Origin: Pseudomonadota bacterium
Lineage (GTDB): Bacteria > Pseudomonadota > Alphaproteobacteria > Rhodobacterales > Rhodobacteraceae
DNA: 8,208 nucleotides
Direction of reading: 5' to 3'
Assembly: GCA_022573605.1 (NCBI GenBank)
Contig: JACZTQ010000141.1
Coordinates: forward strand, 1-8,208
This document shows positions 1 to 8,119 of the stretch, piece after piece. Position 1 is the first letter of the stretch, and every line of letters begins with the position of its first letter. A model generated the notes under the pieces. That model worked only from the letters and a program-made list of their open reading frames with translations. It did not search any database and had not been told where the DNA came from. The translations under genes were made by a program, and so were the position numbers.

Positions 1-26
1 GCGAAATCGGTGGGGACGGCGCCTCT

Positions 27-48
27 CCCCCTCCCGCTTGGGAGGGGG
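27..48. repeat. GC-rich inverted repeat, 9-bp stem
   Basis: A perfect 9-base inverted repeat (27-35 pairs with 40-48) closes a 4-base loop. It is followed by a run of G with few interruptions to position 60. It lies downstream of mtnA, which is read leftwards, but neither strand shows a T tract after the stem, so it is not a classical intrinsic terminator. C-rich/G-rich palindromes of this kind are often dispersed intergenic repeats in GC-rich proteobacteria; whether this one is repeated elsewhere cannot be seen here. Confidence 0.5.
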
Positions 49-70
49 TTGGGGGGAGGGCTGTGGCGGT

Positions 71-85
71 GCCCGTAATCCGGGC
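71..85. other. Small hairpin just after the mtnA stop codon
   Basis: GCCCG (71-75) pairs with CGGGC (81-85) around a 5-base loop, one base beyond the mtnA stop codon at 87-89 on the minus strand. It could help end or protect the mtnA transcript, but the stem is only five pairs and there is no T tract. Confidence 0.3.
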
Positions 86-86
86 C

Positions 87-1181
87 TCACGCGGTCTTGC
101 GCTCCGGAAACAGCCCCAGCAGCCCGGCCTCGGAGGCCTCGGCCACGCCGCGCTCGGTGACCAGCCCGGTGACCAGGCGGGCCGGGGTGACGTCGAAGGC
201 CGGGTTGGCGGCGGGCGAGCCGGGCGAGACCACGCGGGTTCGCACCACCGCGCCATCCGGGGCGATCCCGGTCACCTCGGTGACCTCGGCGGCGCTGCGC
301 TCCTCGATCGGGATCTCGCCGACCCCGTCGCGCAGGCTCCAGTCGATCGTCGGCGAGGGCAGGCAGACATAGAACGGCACCCCGTTGTCGCGCGCCGCCA
401 GCGCCTTCAGATAGGTGCCGATCTTGTTGCAGACATCGCCCGTGGCGGTGGTCCGGTCGGTGCCGGTGAAGCAGATATCGACCTGGCCGCGCTGCATCAG
501 GTGGCCGCCCGCATTGTCGACGATCACCGTGTGCGGCACGCCGTGATTGTGCAACTCCCAGGCGGTCAGATGGCTGCCCTGGTTGCGCGGCCGGGTCTCG
601 TCGACCCAGACATGGACCGCGATCCCCGCATCATGGGCCTGGTAGATCGGCGCCGTCGCGGTGCCCCAGTCGCAGGTCGCCAGCCAGCCGGCGTTGCAAT
701 GGGTCAGGATGTTGACCGGGCCGGGCTTGCGATCAGCGATCGCCCGGATCAGCTCCAGCCCGTGGGCGCCGATGCGGCGGTTGATCTCGACATCCTGCTC
801 GACGATCTCCGCCGCGCGGGCATAGGCGGCGGCCTCGCGCTCGCCCGGCGCCAAGGGAGCCAGCCGCCGGCGCATGTCGTCGAGCGCCCAGCCGAGGTTG
901 ATCGCCGTCGGCCGGGTCTCGAACAATCGCTGATAGGCGCCCGCCAGGTTGGCGTCGGAGGCGTCCGCCCGCATCGCCAGCGCCATGCCGTAGGCGGCGG
1001 TGGCGCCGATCAGCGGCGCGCCGCGCACCAGCATGGCCCGGATCGCCTGGACCGCCTCGGCCTCGCTGGAAAGGCGCGCGGACACGAACGCGAAGGGCAG
1101 CCGGGTCTGGTCGATGATGCCGACGCTCCAGCCGTCGTCCTCGAGCCAGATCGGGCGCCAGGGTTTGCCGTCTACCTTCAT
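87..1181 (-). CDS. mtnA: S-methyl-5-thioribose-1-phosphate isomerase
   Basis: This cytoplasmic enzyme converts methylthioribose-1-phosphate to methylthioribulose-1-phosphate in methionine salvage; in some alphaproteobacteria the product enters an MTA-isoprenoid shunt. The product is 364 residues, normal for the family. Visible motifs are VRGAPLIGATAAYG (residues 52-65), the catalytic cysteine in THCNAG (Cys162), the catalytic aspartate in TGTDR (Asp242) followed by GDVCNKIGTY, and a C-terminal NPAFDVTPARLVTGLVTE stretch (326-343). The ATG at 1181 is chosen because AAGGA lies 8 bases upstream and MKVDGKPWRPIW is a typical MtnA N-terminus. An ATG at 1190 is the alternative. The frame stays open to 1412, but that extension has no MtnA-like sequence. 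No other salvage gene is in the window, so its operon context is unknown. Confidence 0.95.
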   Translation of the reverse strand: MKVDGKPWRPIWLEDDGWSVGIIDQTRLPFAFVSARLSSEAEAVQAIRAMLVRGAPLIGATAAYGMALAMRADASDANLAGAYQRLFETRPTAINLGWALDDMRRRLAPLAPGEREAAAYARAAEIVEQDVEINRRIGAHGLELIRAIADRKPGPVNILTHCNAGWLATCDWGTATAPIYQAHDAGIAVHVWVDETRPRNQGSHLTAWELHNHGVPHTVIVDNAGGHLMQRGQVDICFTGTDRTTATGDVCNKIGTYLKALAARDNGVPFYVCLPSPTIDWSLRDGVGEIPIEERSAAEVTEVTGIAPDGAVVRTRVVSPGSPAANPAFDVTPARLVTGLVTERGVAEASEAGLLGLFPERKTA

Positions 1182-1245
1182 GGACTCCATCCTTCTGCGG
1201 GCGACGCTCCGCCTTTGGAAATGCCTCCTGCCCCGCGCGGCGTCA

Positions 1246-1274
1246 ACTATTGAGGATCGCGGTCGGCGCATCAA
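1246..1274 (-). promoter_or_regulatory. Candidate sigma70-type promoter for mtnA
   Basis: Read on the minus strand, TTGATG (1269-1274) and AATAGT (1246-1251) are separated by 17 bases. Each matches the TTGACA/TATAAT consensus at four of six positions. The spacing and the position about 65 bases before the mtnA start fit a housekeeping promoter, but the matches are weak in GC-rich DNA. Confidence 0.3.
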
Positions 1275-1442
1275 TTGCGCCAGCGTCGCCAGGCTCGCAG
1301 CGGCGGTGCGGTCGAAATGGCGCTCGCGCGCCGGCGCATGAAATTGACGGCGTTGGCCGAGCGTGATTTTCATTGAGAAAAATTCTTGCGACCATCGAAA
1401 AAGCAACTTCACCTGATGGGCAAGCGAGGATAGTTTCGCATC

Positions 1443-1464
1443 ATTCTAAGGTGATTCTACGGTG
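1443..1464 (+). promoter_or_regulatory. Tandem 11-base direct repeat, possible katG operator
   Basis: ATTCTAAGGTG (1443-1453) is followed immediately by ATTCTACGGTG (1454-1464), one mismatch in eleven. The 11-base period equals about one turn of DNA and puts both copies on the same helix face, 69 bases before the preferred katG start. An ATAG (1430-1433) lies just upstream, and OxyR sites are also built with 11-base spacing, but the remaining quarter-sites do not match ATAG/CTAT well. A regulator of katG binding here is therefore an inference, and OxyR is only one possibility. Confidence 0.35.
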
Positions 1465-1470
1465 AGTCCC

Positions 1471-1493
1471 TCGGGTGGCGTCCTCCCACCCGA
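1471..1493 (+). promoter_or_regulatory. Hairpin in the katG leader
   Basis: TCGGGTGG (1471-1478) pairs perfectly with CCACCCGA (1486-1493) around a 7-base loop. It lies 25 bases before the katG Shine-Dalgarno sequence, so it is probably in the 5' untranslated RNA if transcription starts near the tandem repeat. No T tract follows, so an mRNA-stability or translational role is more likely than termination. The role is unproven. Confidence 0.4.
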
Positions 1494-1518
1494 AGCGAAG
1501 GGAATCCCAAACTACCTG

Positions 1519-1525
1519 AAGGGAG
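1519..1525 (+). promoter_or_regulatory. katG ribosome-binding site
   Basis: AAGGGAG lies 7 bases before the ATG at 1533 but only 1 base before the ATG at 1527. The spacing therefore favours 1533 as the true katG start, two codons into the longer reading. Confidence 0.7.
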
Positions 1526-1532
1526 AATGGAT

Positions 1533-3716
<2,184 letters not shown>

Positions 3717-3739
3717 GCCCGGCTGAAAGGTCTTCCTTC

Positions 3740-3841
3740 GAGGGCTGCTACCCGACCAAGGTCTGGCCCCATGCGGACTATCCCCGCCTGACCATCGGCG
3801 AGTTCGGACCGAACCGGAACTCGACGAGGCCCCCGGTCTGA
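3740..3841 (+). pseudogene. Fragment of a monofunctional haem catalase
   Basis: In one frame, 3755-3820 reads TKVWPHADYP, then seven diverged residues, then PNRN. This closely matches the conserved catalase segment usually written as TKVWPHxDYPLIxVGxLxLNRNP, found in the middle of clade I-III haem catalases (KatA/KatE type, unrelated to KatG). The match decays after NRN and a TGA follows at 3839-3841. Upstream, FEGCY no longer fits the family. Only about 30 codons survive, there is no start, and no haem ligand or active-site motif is nearby, so this is a relic. It lies just 3' of katG. The identification rests on one short motif, which is distinctive but not proof. Confidence 0.6.
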
Positions 3842-3852
3842 CCGGCCGGGCT

Positions 3853-3880
3853 GGCAATTCGGATTGAATGCGGCAATTCG
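3853..3880. repeat. Pair of 9-base direct repeats
   Basis: GGCAATTCG occurs at 3853-3861 and again at 3872-3880, 19 bases apart start to start. It lies in a locally AT-richer stretch between the catalase fragment and the palindromic element. It could be a duplicated target site or chance; no function can be assigned. Confidence 0.35.
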
Positions 3881-3896
3881 AGCAGATTTCACCATA

Positions 3897-3949
3897 CTAG
3901 TGGTTTGAATCCGACATTTCGATCCCGAAATGTCGGGCCACCCCACTAG
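3897..3949. mobile_element. Nested palindromic element, possible MITE or IS remnant
   Basis: An outer inverted repeat, CTAGTGG (3897-3903) with CCACTAG (3943-3949), encloses an inner perfect 11-base stem: CCGACATTTCG (3911-3921) with CGAAATGTCGG (3926-3936) around ATCC. The 53-base unit has no coding capacity. Its right edge coincides with the point where aquaporin homology starts, which suggests an inserted or recombined element rather than a simple terminator. It could still end katG transcription as a hairpin, although no T tract follows. I do not recognise the exact family. Confidence 0.5.
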
Positions 3950-4281
3950 GTTACGCCATGACCTCGGCGCTGGCCTTCGAGGCCATCGCCACGGCAATGT
4001 TCGTGCTGGTGATCCTCGGCGCCACCCAGGACGGCGCGCCGACGATGATGGCCGGGCTGGTGATCGGCCTGACCCTGACCCTGATCCACCTGGCCGGGAT
4101 CACCATCTCGGGCGCCTCGGTCAACCCGGCCCGCTCGATCGGCCCGGCGCTGGTCGAGAGCATCCGGGGCGGCGATGCGATCAACCAGCTCTGGCTCTAC
4201 ATCGTCGCGCCCCTGATCGGCGGCGCCATCGGCGGCAAGCTGCACCAGTCGGGGATCACCACCATCGACACCGACGACTGA
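3949..4281 (+). pseudogene. aqpZ: Aquaporin Z, 5'-truncated (C-terminal half only)
   Basis: AqpZ is an inner-membrane water channel of about 230 residues with two half-channels, each carrying an NPA motif. Only the second half remains here. Counting from the Met at 3958, there are two membrane segments (about 5-22 and 30-48), the second NPA box with the selectivity-filter arginine (NPAR, 56-59), and a last helix (about 78-93). His44 sits 15 residues before that Arg, as in water-selective AqpZ. Ala53 replaces the usual filter Thr. In-frame homology (GYAMTSAL, matching GYSMLSAL of E. coli AqpZ) extends upstream of the ATG to 3949, so that ATG is an ancestral internal Met. No Shine-Dalgarno is apparent. 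Without the first NPA half it cannot form a normal pore. Confidence 0.85.
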
Positions 4282-4307
4282 TCGCTGCGCCGGGCAAAAC
4301 GCCGGAA

Positions 4308-4333
4308 CGCCGCGCCCGAATATGGGCGCGGCG
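4308..4333 (+). terminator. Strong hairpin after the aquaporin remnant
   Basis: A perfect 10-base GC stem (4308-4317 with 4324-4333) closes a 6-base loop (GAATAT), 27 bases after the aqpZ stop codon. It probably ended the original aquaporin transcript. No T tract follows, so strict intrinsic termination is uncertain. The remaining bases to 4552 form the desaturase leader; I see no gene or clear promoter in them. Confidence 0.5.
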
Positions 4334-4552
4334 AAGGCCGTTTCCGAAACCGGGGGTGGCTTTGGCGGCCGGATCGGGTATTAGAACGTCGGCCGCCTGC
4401 CTTCGAGGCGCGGTGGGCCGATGCCGGTCGAGACCGATGACGCGGGGGAACACCAGAAACCGGCAACCTGACGCTAACCTCGGTCCGCAACAAACCCACA
4501 TCTTGCCGGTCCGGAAATCGGGGCCGCCTGCAACCTCGGACAACGGACACAG

Positions 4553-5584
4553 ATGACCGATAAATCGCCAGCGACAGAGCCCGACTTGCCGCAGATGCCG
4601 GCCCGCGACTGGGTGCGGATACTGGCGCCATATCGCGAACCGACCGCCTGGCGCAGCGTGTTCGAACTGGCGGTGACCTTTGTCCCGTTCGCCCTGCTGT
4701 GGGGCGCCGCCGTGTGGGCGCTTTCGGTCAGCTATTGGCTCGCTCTCGCCTTCTCGATCCCGTCGGCTGCCTTCCTGGTGCGCCTGTTCCTGATCCAGCA
4801 CGATTGCGGTCACGGCGCATTGTTCCGGAAAAAGGCCGTCAACGACTGGGTCGGGCGGGTTCTCGGCATCTTCACCCTGACCCCCTACGTCGTCTGGCGG
4901 CGCGGTCACGCGATCCACCATGCCTCGTCGGGCAACCTCGATAAGCGCGGCGTCGGCGACATCCACACCAAGACGGTGCGGGAATACCGGGCGTTGTCGC
5001 CTGGCGACCGTTTCGTCTACCGCCTTTATCGCCACCCGATCGCCCTGTTCGTGGTCTTTCCCACCTACGTGTTCCTGTTCCAGAACCGCTTGCCGGTCGG
5101 CTTCATGGGCGACGGCTGGAGGTATTGGGCCAGCGCCATGGGAACCAACGCCGCCACCGCCGCGCTGGCCGGCGGGCTGATCTATCTCATCGGACTGGCG
5201 CCGTTCCTGCTGATCTTTCTGCCGGTCTCGATCATGGCCGCGGCGATCGGCATCTGGCTGTTCTACGTCCAGCACCAGTTCGAGCGGACCTACTGGGAAT
5301 GGGAGATCGACTGGAAACGCCACGACGCCGCCCTCTACGGCAGCTCGCATTACGATCTGCCCGGCGTGCTGCGCTGGATGACGGCCAACATCGGCGTGCA
5401 CCACGTGCATCACCTCTACAGCCGGATCCCGTTCTACCGCCTGCAACAGGTGCTGCGCGATTATCCCGCGCTGGCCAATGTCAGGCGCCTGGGCCTGCGC
5501 GAAAGCTTCGCCTGCGTGAAGCTCCAGCTCTGGGATGAAGACCGGCGCAGGCTTGTCTCCTACGCCGAGGCGCGCGAAACCTGA
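4553..5584 (+). CDS. Membrane fatty acid desaturase, di-iron
   Basis: The 343-residue protein belongs to the membrane-bound fatty acid desaturase family (PF00487), which uses a di-iron centre, oxygen and electrons from a redox partner to put double bonds into acyl chains. The three histidine boxes are clear: HDCGH (83-87), HAIHH (119-123) and HHVHH (283-287). Hydrophobic segments occur at about 39-60, 62-82, 162-178 and 199-237. The order and spacing resemble the omega-6/delta-12-like bacterial group, but position specificity cannot be read from sequence. The start at 4553 is the first ATG of the frame and gives a typical N-terminus; the ribosome-binding site is weak (GGA about 8 bases upstream). 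It begins a three-gene cluster, with the next start 4 bases after its stop. No ferredoxin or reductase gene is nearby. Confidence 0.9.
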   Translation: MTDKSPATEPDLPQMPARDWVRILAPYREPTAWRSVFELAVTFVPFALLWGAAVWALSVSYWLALAFSIPSAAFLVRLFLIQHDCGHGALFRKKAVNDWVGRVLGIFTLTPYVVWRRGHAIHHASSGNLDKRGVGDIHTKTVREYRALSPGDRFVYRLYRHPIALFVVFPTYVFLFQNRLPVGFMGDGWRYWASAMGTNAATAALAGGLIYLIGLAPFLLIFLPVSIMAAAIGIWLFYVQHQFERTYWEWEIDWKRHDAALYGSSHYDLPGVLRWMTANIGVHHVHHLYSRIPFYRLQQVLRDYPALANVRRLGLRESFACVKLQLWDEDRRRLVSYAEARET

Positions 5585-5588
5585 GCGC

Positions 5589-6917
5589 ATGAACCTGTTC
5601 GCCAAGCTCCAGGCCGAAGCCGCCGCCGGCCGCCCGGTTCGCGCCGGGCTGATCGGGGCGGGCAAGTTCGGCTCGATGTTCCTCGCCCAGGCGCCGACCA
5701 CGCCGGGGCTCGAGGTCAGCGCCATCGCCGACCTGGCGCCGGAGCGCGCCCGCGCCGCCCTGACCACCGTCGGCTGGGACGCCGGGCGCGCGGCGCGCAC
5801 CGCAATCATCACCAGCGGCGCGGAACTTGCGGCCCGCGACGATGTCGACGTGGTGATCGAGGCCACCGGCGACCCGGAGGCCGGCATCCTGCATGCCCGC
5901 GCCGCCATCGCCGGGGGCAAGCACATCGTCATGGTCAACGTCGAGGCCGACGTGCTGGCCGGCCCCCTGCTGGCCGCGGAGGCGCGCGCCGCCGGCCTGG
6001 TCTACTCGATGGCTTACGGCGACCAGCCCGCACTGGTGGCCGAACTGGTCGATTGGGCGCGGGCCTGCGGCTTTCGCGTGGTGGCGGCGGGCAAGGGCAC
6101 CAGATACCAGCCCCGCTATCACCGGCTCACCCCGGACGAGGTCTGGGACCATTACGGCATCGGCGCCAACGAGGCCGGGGCGGCGGGCATGAACAGCCAG
6201 ATGTTCACCTCGTTCATGGACGGCACCAAGTCGGCCATCGAGGCCGCCGCCATCGCCAATGCCTGTGATCTGAAAGCACCCTCGAAGGGGCTCTCGTTCC
6301 CGCCCTGCGGGGTCGATGAGCTGGCCCAGGTGCTGCGCCCGGCGAGCCGGGGCGGGATGCTCGAGGACAGCGGCATGGTCGAGGTCATCGCCGCCGAGCA
6401 GCGCGACGGCCGCCCGGTCGAGCGCGACCTGCGCTGGGGCGTCTACGTGGTCATCGAGGCGCCAAGCGACTACGCCGCCGCCTGCTTCAAGCAATACGGG
6501 CTGAAGACCGATGACAGCGGACGCTTTGCGGCGCTCTACCGGCCCTGCCACCTGATCGGGCTGGAACTCGGCATCTCGGTGCTCAGCGCCGCCCTGCGCG
6601 GCGAGGCCACCGGCAGCGCCCGCGCCTTCAACGGCGACGTCATGGCGGTGGCCAAGCGCGACCTGGCGGCGGGCGAGACGCTGGACGGCGAGGGCGGTTA
6701 TTGCCTCTGGGGCAAGCTGGCCCCGGCGGCGGCGGCGCTGGCCCGCGGCGCGCTGCCGATCGGGCTGGCCCGCGGCGCCGTGCTGTTGCGCTCGATCAAG
6801 GCGGGCGAGGTGGTGACCTGGCAGGACGTCGAGATCGACCCGGACCGCCCGGCGGTGCTGGCCCGGCGCGAGATGGAGGCGCGGTTCGCGCCCGGTGAGG
6901 AAAGCGTGGCTCGATGA
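5589..6917 (+). CDS. Homoserine dehydrogenase-like protein with SAF domain (COG4091 type)
   Basis: The 442-residue protein starts with an NAD(P)-binding Rossmann fold (GAGKFG at 23-28, then VVIEATGDPEAG at 88-99). A catalytic-like middle region follows, with NEAGAAGMNSQMFTSFMDGTK at about 194-214. It ends in a C-terminal SAF-type region (about 350-420) with RDLAAGETL and IKAGEVVTWQDV repeats typical of that fold. This matches the uncharacterised COG4091 group, annotated as predicted homoserine dehydrogenase with SAF domain. The real substrate is unknown, and it need not be homoserine. The ATG at 5589 is preferred over one at 5535, which would overlap the desaturase by 50 bases and add residues unlike the family. 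Its stop overlaps the next start (ATGA), so translational coupling is likely. GC is extreme near the 3' end. Confidence 0.85.
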   Translation: MNLFAKLQAEAAAGRPVRAGLIGAGKFGSMFLAQAPTTPGLEVSAIADLAPERARAALTTVGWDAGRAARTAIITSGAELAARDDVDVVIEATGDPEAGILHARAAIAGGKHIVMVNVEADVLAGPLLAAEARAAGLVYSMAYGDQPALVAELVDWARACGFRVVAAGKGTRYQPRYHRLTPDEVWDHYGIGANEAGAAGMNSQMFTSFMDGTKSAIEAAAIANACDLKAPSKGLSFPPCGVDELAQVLRPASRGGMLEDSGMVEVIAAEQRDGRPVERDLRWGVYVVIEAPSDYAAACFKQYGLKTDDSGRFAALYRPCHLIGLELGISVLSAALRGEATGSARAFNGDVMAVAKRDLAAGETLDGEGGYCLWGKLAPAAAALARGALPIGLARGAVLLRSIKAGEVVTWQDVEIDPDRPAVLARREMEARFAPGEESVAR

Positions 6918-7663
6918 GCGGTTTCAGCAAGGAGTTGCGCCAGCACCTGGCCACCGAGCACGATCTCGGCCGGTTCTCGGAGTTTCTGCGCGAGATCGTC
7001 TATGGCGGCAACGACGGCATCGTCACCACCTTCGCCGTGGTGGCCGGGTTCGCCGGCGCCGGGGCCGAGGGCGCCGGGGCGGTCGGGGCCATCGCGGTGC
7101 TGCTGTTCGGGCTCGCCAACATTTTCGCCGACGGGGCGTCGATGGGGCTCGGCGCCTTCCTCGCGACCCGCTCGGCGCAGGGCATCTACCGCAGCGCCCG
7201 GGCCCGGGAGATGCGCGAGATCCGCGAGCAGCCGGAGAGGGAACGGGACGAACTGTTCGCCATCCTGGGCGCCAAGGGCGTGCCCGAGGCCGACATCCGC
7301 GAGTTTGCCGAGCTCTACCGGCGCAACCCGGAGCTGCTGGCCGATTTCATGATGCAGCACGAGATCGGCATGCCCGATCCGACCGGCAGCAGCGCGGCGC
7401 TGGACGGGCTGGCGACCTTCCTCTCGTTCGTCTTCTTCGGCGCCATCCCGCTGGTTCCCTATTTCCTGCGCGACCCCGACCAAACCACCTTTCACCTGTC
7501 GGTCCTGGCCACCTTCATGGCGCTGACCCTGCTTGGGTTGCTGCGCTGGCGGGTGACCCACGAGCGGGTCGCGCGCTGCGTCGCCGAGACCGTGGTGGTC
7601 GGCGGGGTCTGCGCCGTCATCGCCTACGCGGTTGGCATGGCGGTGGGGGGCTGGAGCGGCTAG
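6914..7663 (+). CDS. VIT/CCC1-family iron or manganese transporter
   Basis: The 249-residue inner-membrane protein resembles vacuolar iron transporter (VIT1/CCC1) proteins, which move Fe2+ or Mn2+ out of the cytoplasm, probably in exchange for protons. Helix 1 carries YGGNDGIVTTFAVVAG (30-45, with Asp34). Helix 2 carries ANIFADGASMGLGAFLA (68-84, with Asp73 and Met77), the expected metal-path residues. A cytoplasmic glutamate-rich region (about 96-150: EMREIREQPERERDE and then MMQHE) matches the VIT metal-binding domain. Three further hydrophobic segments lie at about 165-184, 193-210 and 224-245, giving the usual five. The start overlaps the upstream stop by 4 bases, with AGGA about 12 bases before. 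The metal cannot be fixed from sequence; iron is favoured by family. Confidence 0.9.
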   Translation: MSGFSKELRQHLATEHDLGRFSEFLREIVYGGNDGIVTTFAVVAGFAGAGAEGAGAVGAIAVLLFGLANIFADGASMGLGAFLATRSAQGIYRSARAREMREIREQPERERDELFAILGAKGVPEADIREFAELYRRNPELLADFMMQHEIGMPDPTGSSAALDGLATFLSFVFFGAIPLVPYFLRDPDQTTFHLSVLATFMALTLLGLLRWRVTHERVARCVAETVVVGGVCAVIAYAVGMAVGGWSG

Positions 7664-7696
7664 ACCTGTCCGCACCGCCACGACCGGAGCCCGCCG

Positions 7697-7894
7697 ATGT
7701 TTCACCCCTTCCAGGTCGAGCAGTTCCTCTCGGAGCACGAGCAGGGCGTGACCTGCAACTTCTCCGAGAGCGGCGTCCAGCCGCTGACGCTGGGCGGGCC
7801 GCCGGAGCCGGCGGGCGCCAGCGTGGCGGCGCTGGCGGAGGTGGCGCTCGACGACCCGGAGGTGCGCGGACCCTGTACGGGTTTTGCGGTTTGA
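7697..7894 (+). pseudogene. N-terminal fragment of a PLP-dependent aminotransferase
   Basis: The ORF begins MFHPFQVEQFLSEHE and continues FSESGVQPLTLG, then ALAEVALDDPEVRG. This resembles the N-terminus of class I/II PLP aminotransferases in which a lead-in of the type F-ER-E is followed by LSESGV-PLTL. A good ribosome-binding site (GGAG, 7 bases upstream) and ATG survive, but the reading ends after 65 codons, whereas the family is near 400. The PLP-binding lysine and the rest of the fold are absent. Homology appears to stop near 7872. It begins 33 bases after the VIT stop and may once have been a fourth operon member. It could instead be a small unrelated protein; I judge a truncated gene more likely. 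Confidence 0.45.
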
Positions 7895-7990
7895 CCCGGA
7901 GCCGCCGTTGCCGGCGCCACAATATTCCGCCGGTTCGGGCTGACCCTCTTCAGCGCCGGAGCAGAGAGACGAGGGCGGCGCCCGTCCCGA

Positions 7991-8054
7991 GGGTGGGCGT
8001 GAAGCGCCCGCCCTGTGGGGCGGGGCGGGCGCTGCCCGGGGGTGCCCCCCGGGC
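7991..8054. repeat. Cluster of three overlapping GC-rich hairpins
   Basis: Three stems follow in quick order. Bases 7991-7999 pair with 8005-8013 (one G-T pair, loop TGAAG). Bases 8004-8013 pair perfectly with 8023-8032. Bases 8034-8042 pair perfectly with 8046-8054 around a 3-base loop. The first two share one arm and so are mutually exclusive alternatives. The group could end transcription of the desaturase operon, although no T tract follows, or could be part of a dispersed element. Confidence 0.55.
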
Positions 8055-8119
8055 GGGACCTCCGGTCGGCCGGCCGCAGCGGACGGACGCCATCCCGGTT
8101 TGCCAGCCCGGAGCCAAGC

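Larger units (their letters stand above)
1182..1532. other. Divergent intergenic region between mtnA and katG
   Basis: The 351 bases between the two divergent genes hold no convincing gene. From about 1365 to 1410 the DNA is markedly richer in A and T than its surroundings and includes AGAA-N3-TTCT (1376-1386), as expected where divergent promoters and regulators act. Separate entries describe a candidate mtnA promoter, a tandem repeat, a hairpin and the katG ribosome-binding site. I could not find a convincing -35/-10 pair for katG. Confidence 0.6.

Noticed and set aside
63..1253. Long plus-strand open frame of 396 codons opposite mtnA
   Set aside because: It is rich in Arg, Gly, Asp and Ala with no family resemblance, and lies antisense to a clear mtnA; a GC-rich shadow frame.
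1182..1412. N-terminal extension of mtnA to 1412
   Set aside because: The added 77 residues are unlike MtnA, the DNA around 1365-1410 is AT-richer, and a ribosome-binding site fits the ATG at 1181.
1430..1466. A canonical OxyR box before katG
   Set aside because: Only the first quarter-site (ATAG) matches; the other positions at 11-base steps (TCAT, TGAT, TGAG) do not fit CTAT/ATAG.
3958..4281. A complete small 107-residue membrane protein
   Set aside because: Homology to AqpZ continues in frame upstream of the ATG and the first NPA half is missing, so it is a truncated gene rather than a short one.
4256..5938. 560-codon minus-strand open frame over the desaturase
   Set aside because: It opposes a desaturase with three histidine boxes and has no recognisable domain itself.
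5481..6551. 356-codon minus-strand open frame over the COG4091 gene
   Set aside because: Low-complexity antisense shadow of a recognisable Rossmann/SAF protein.
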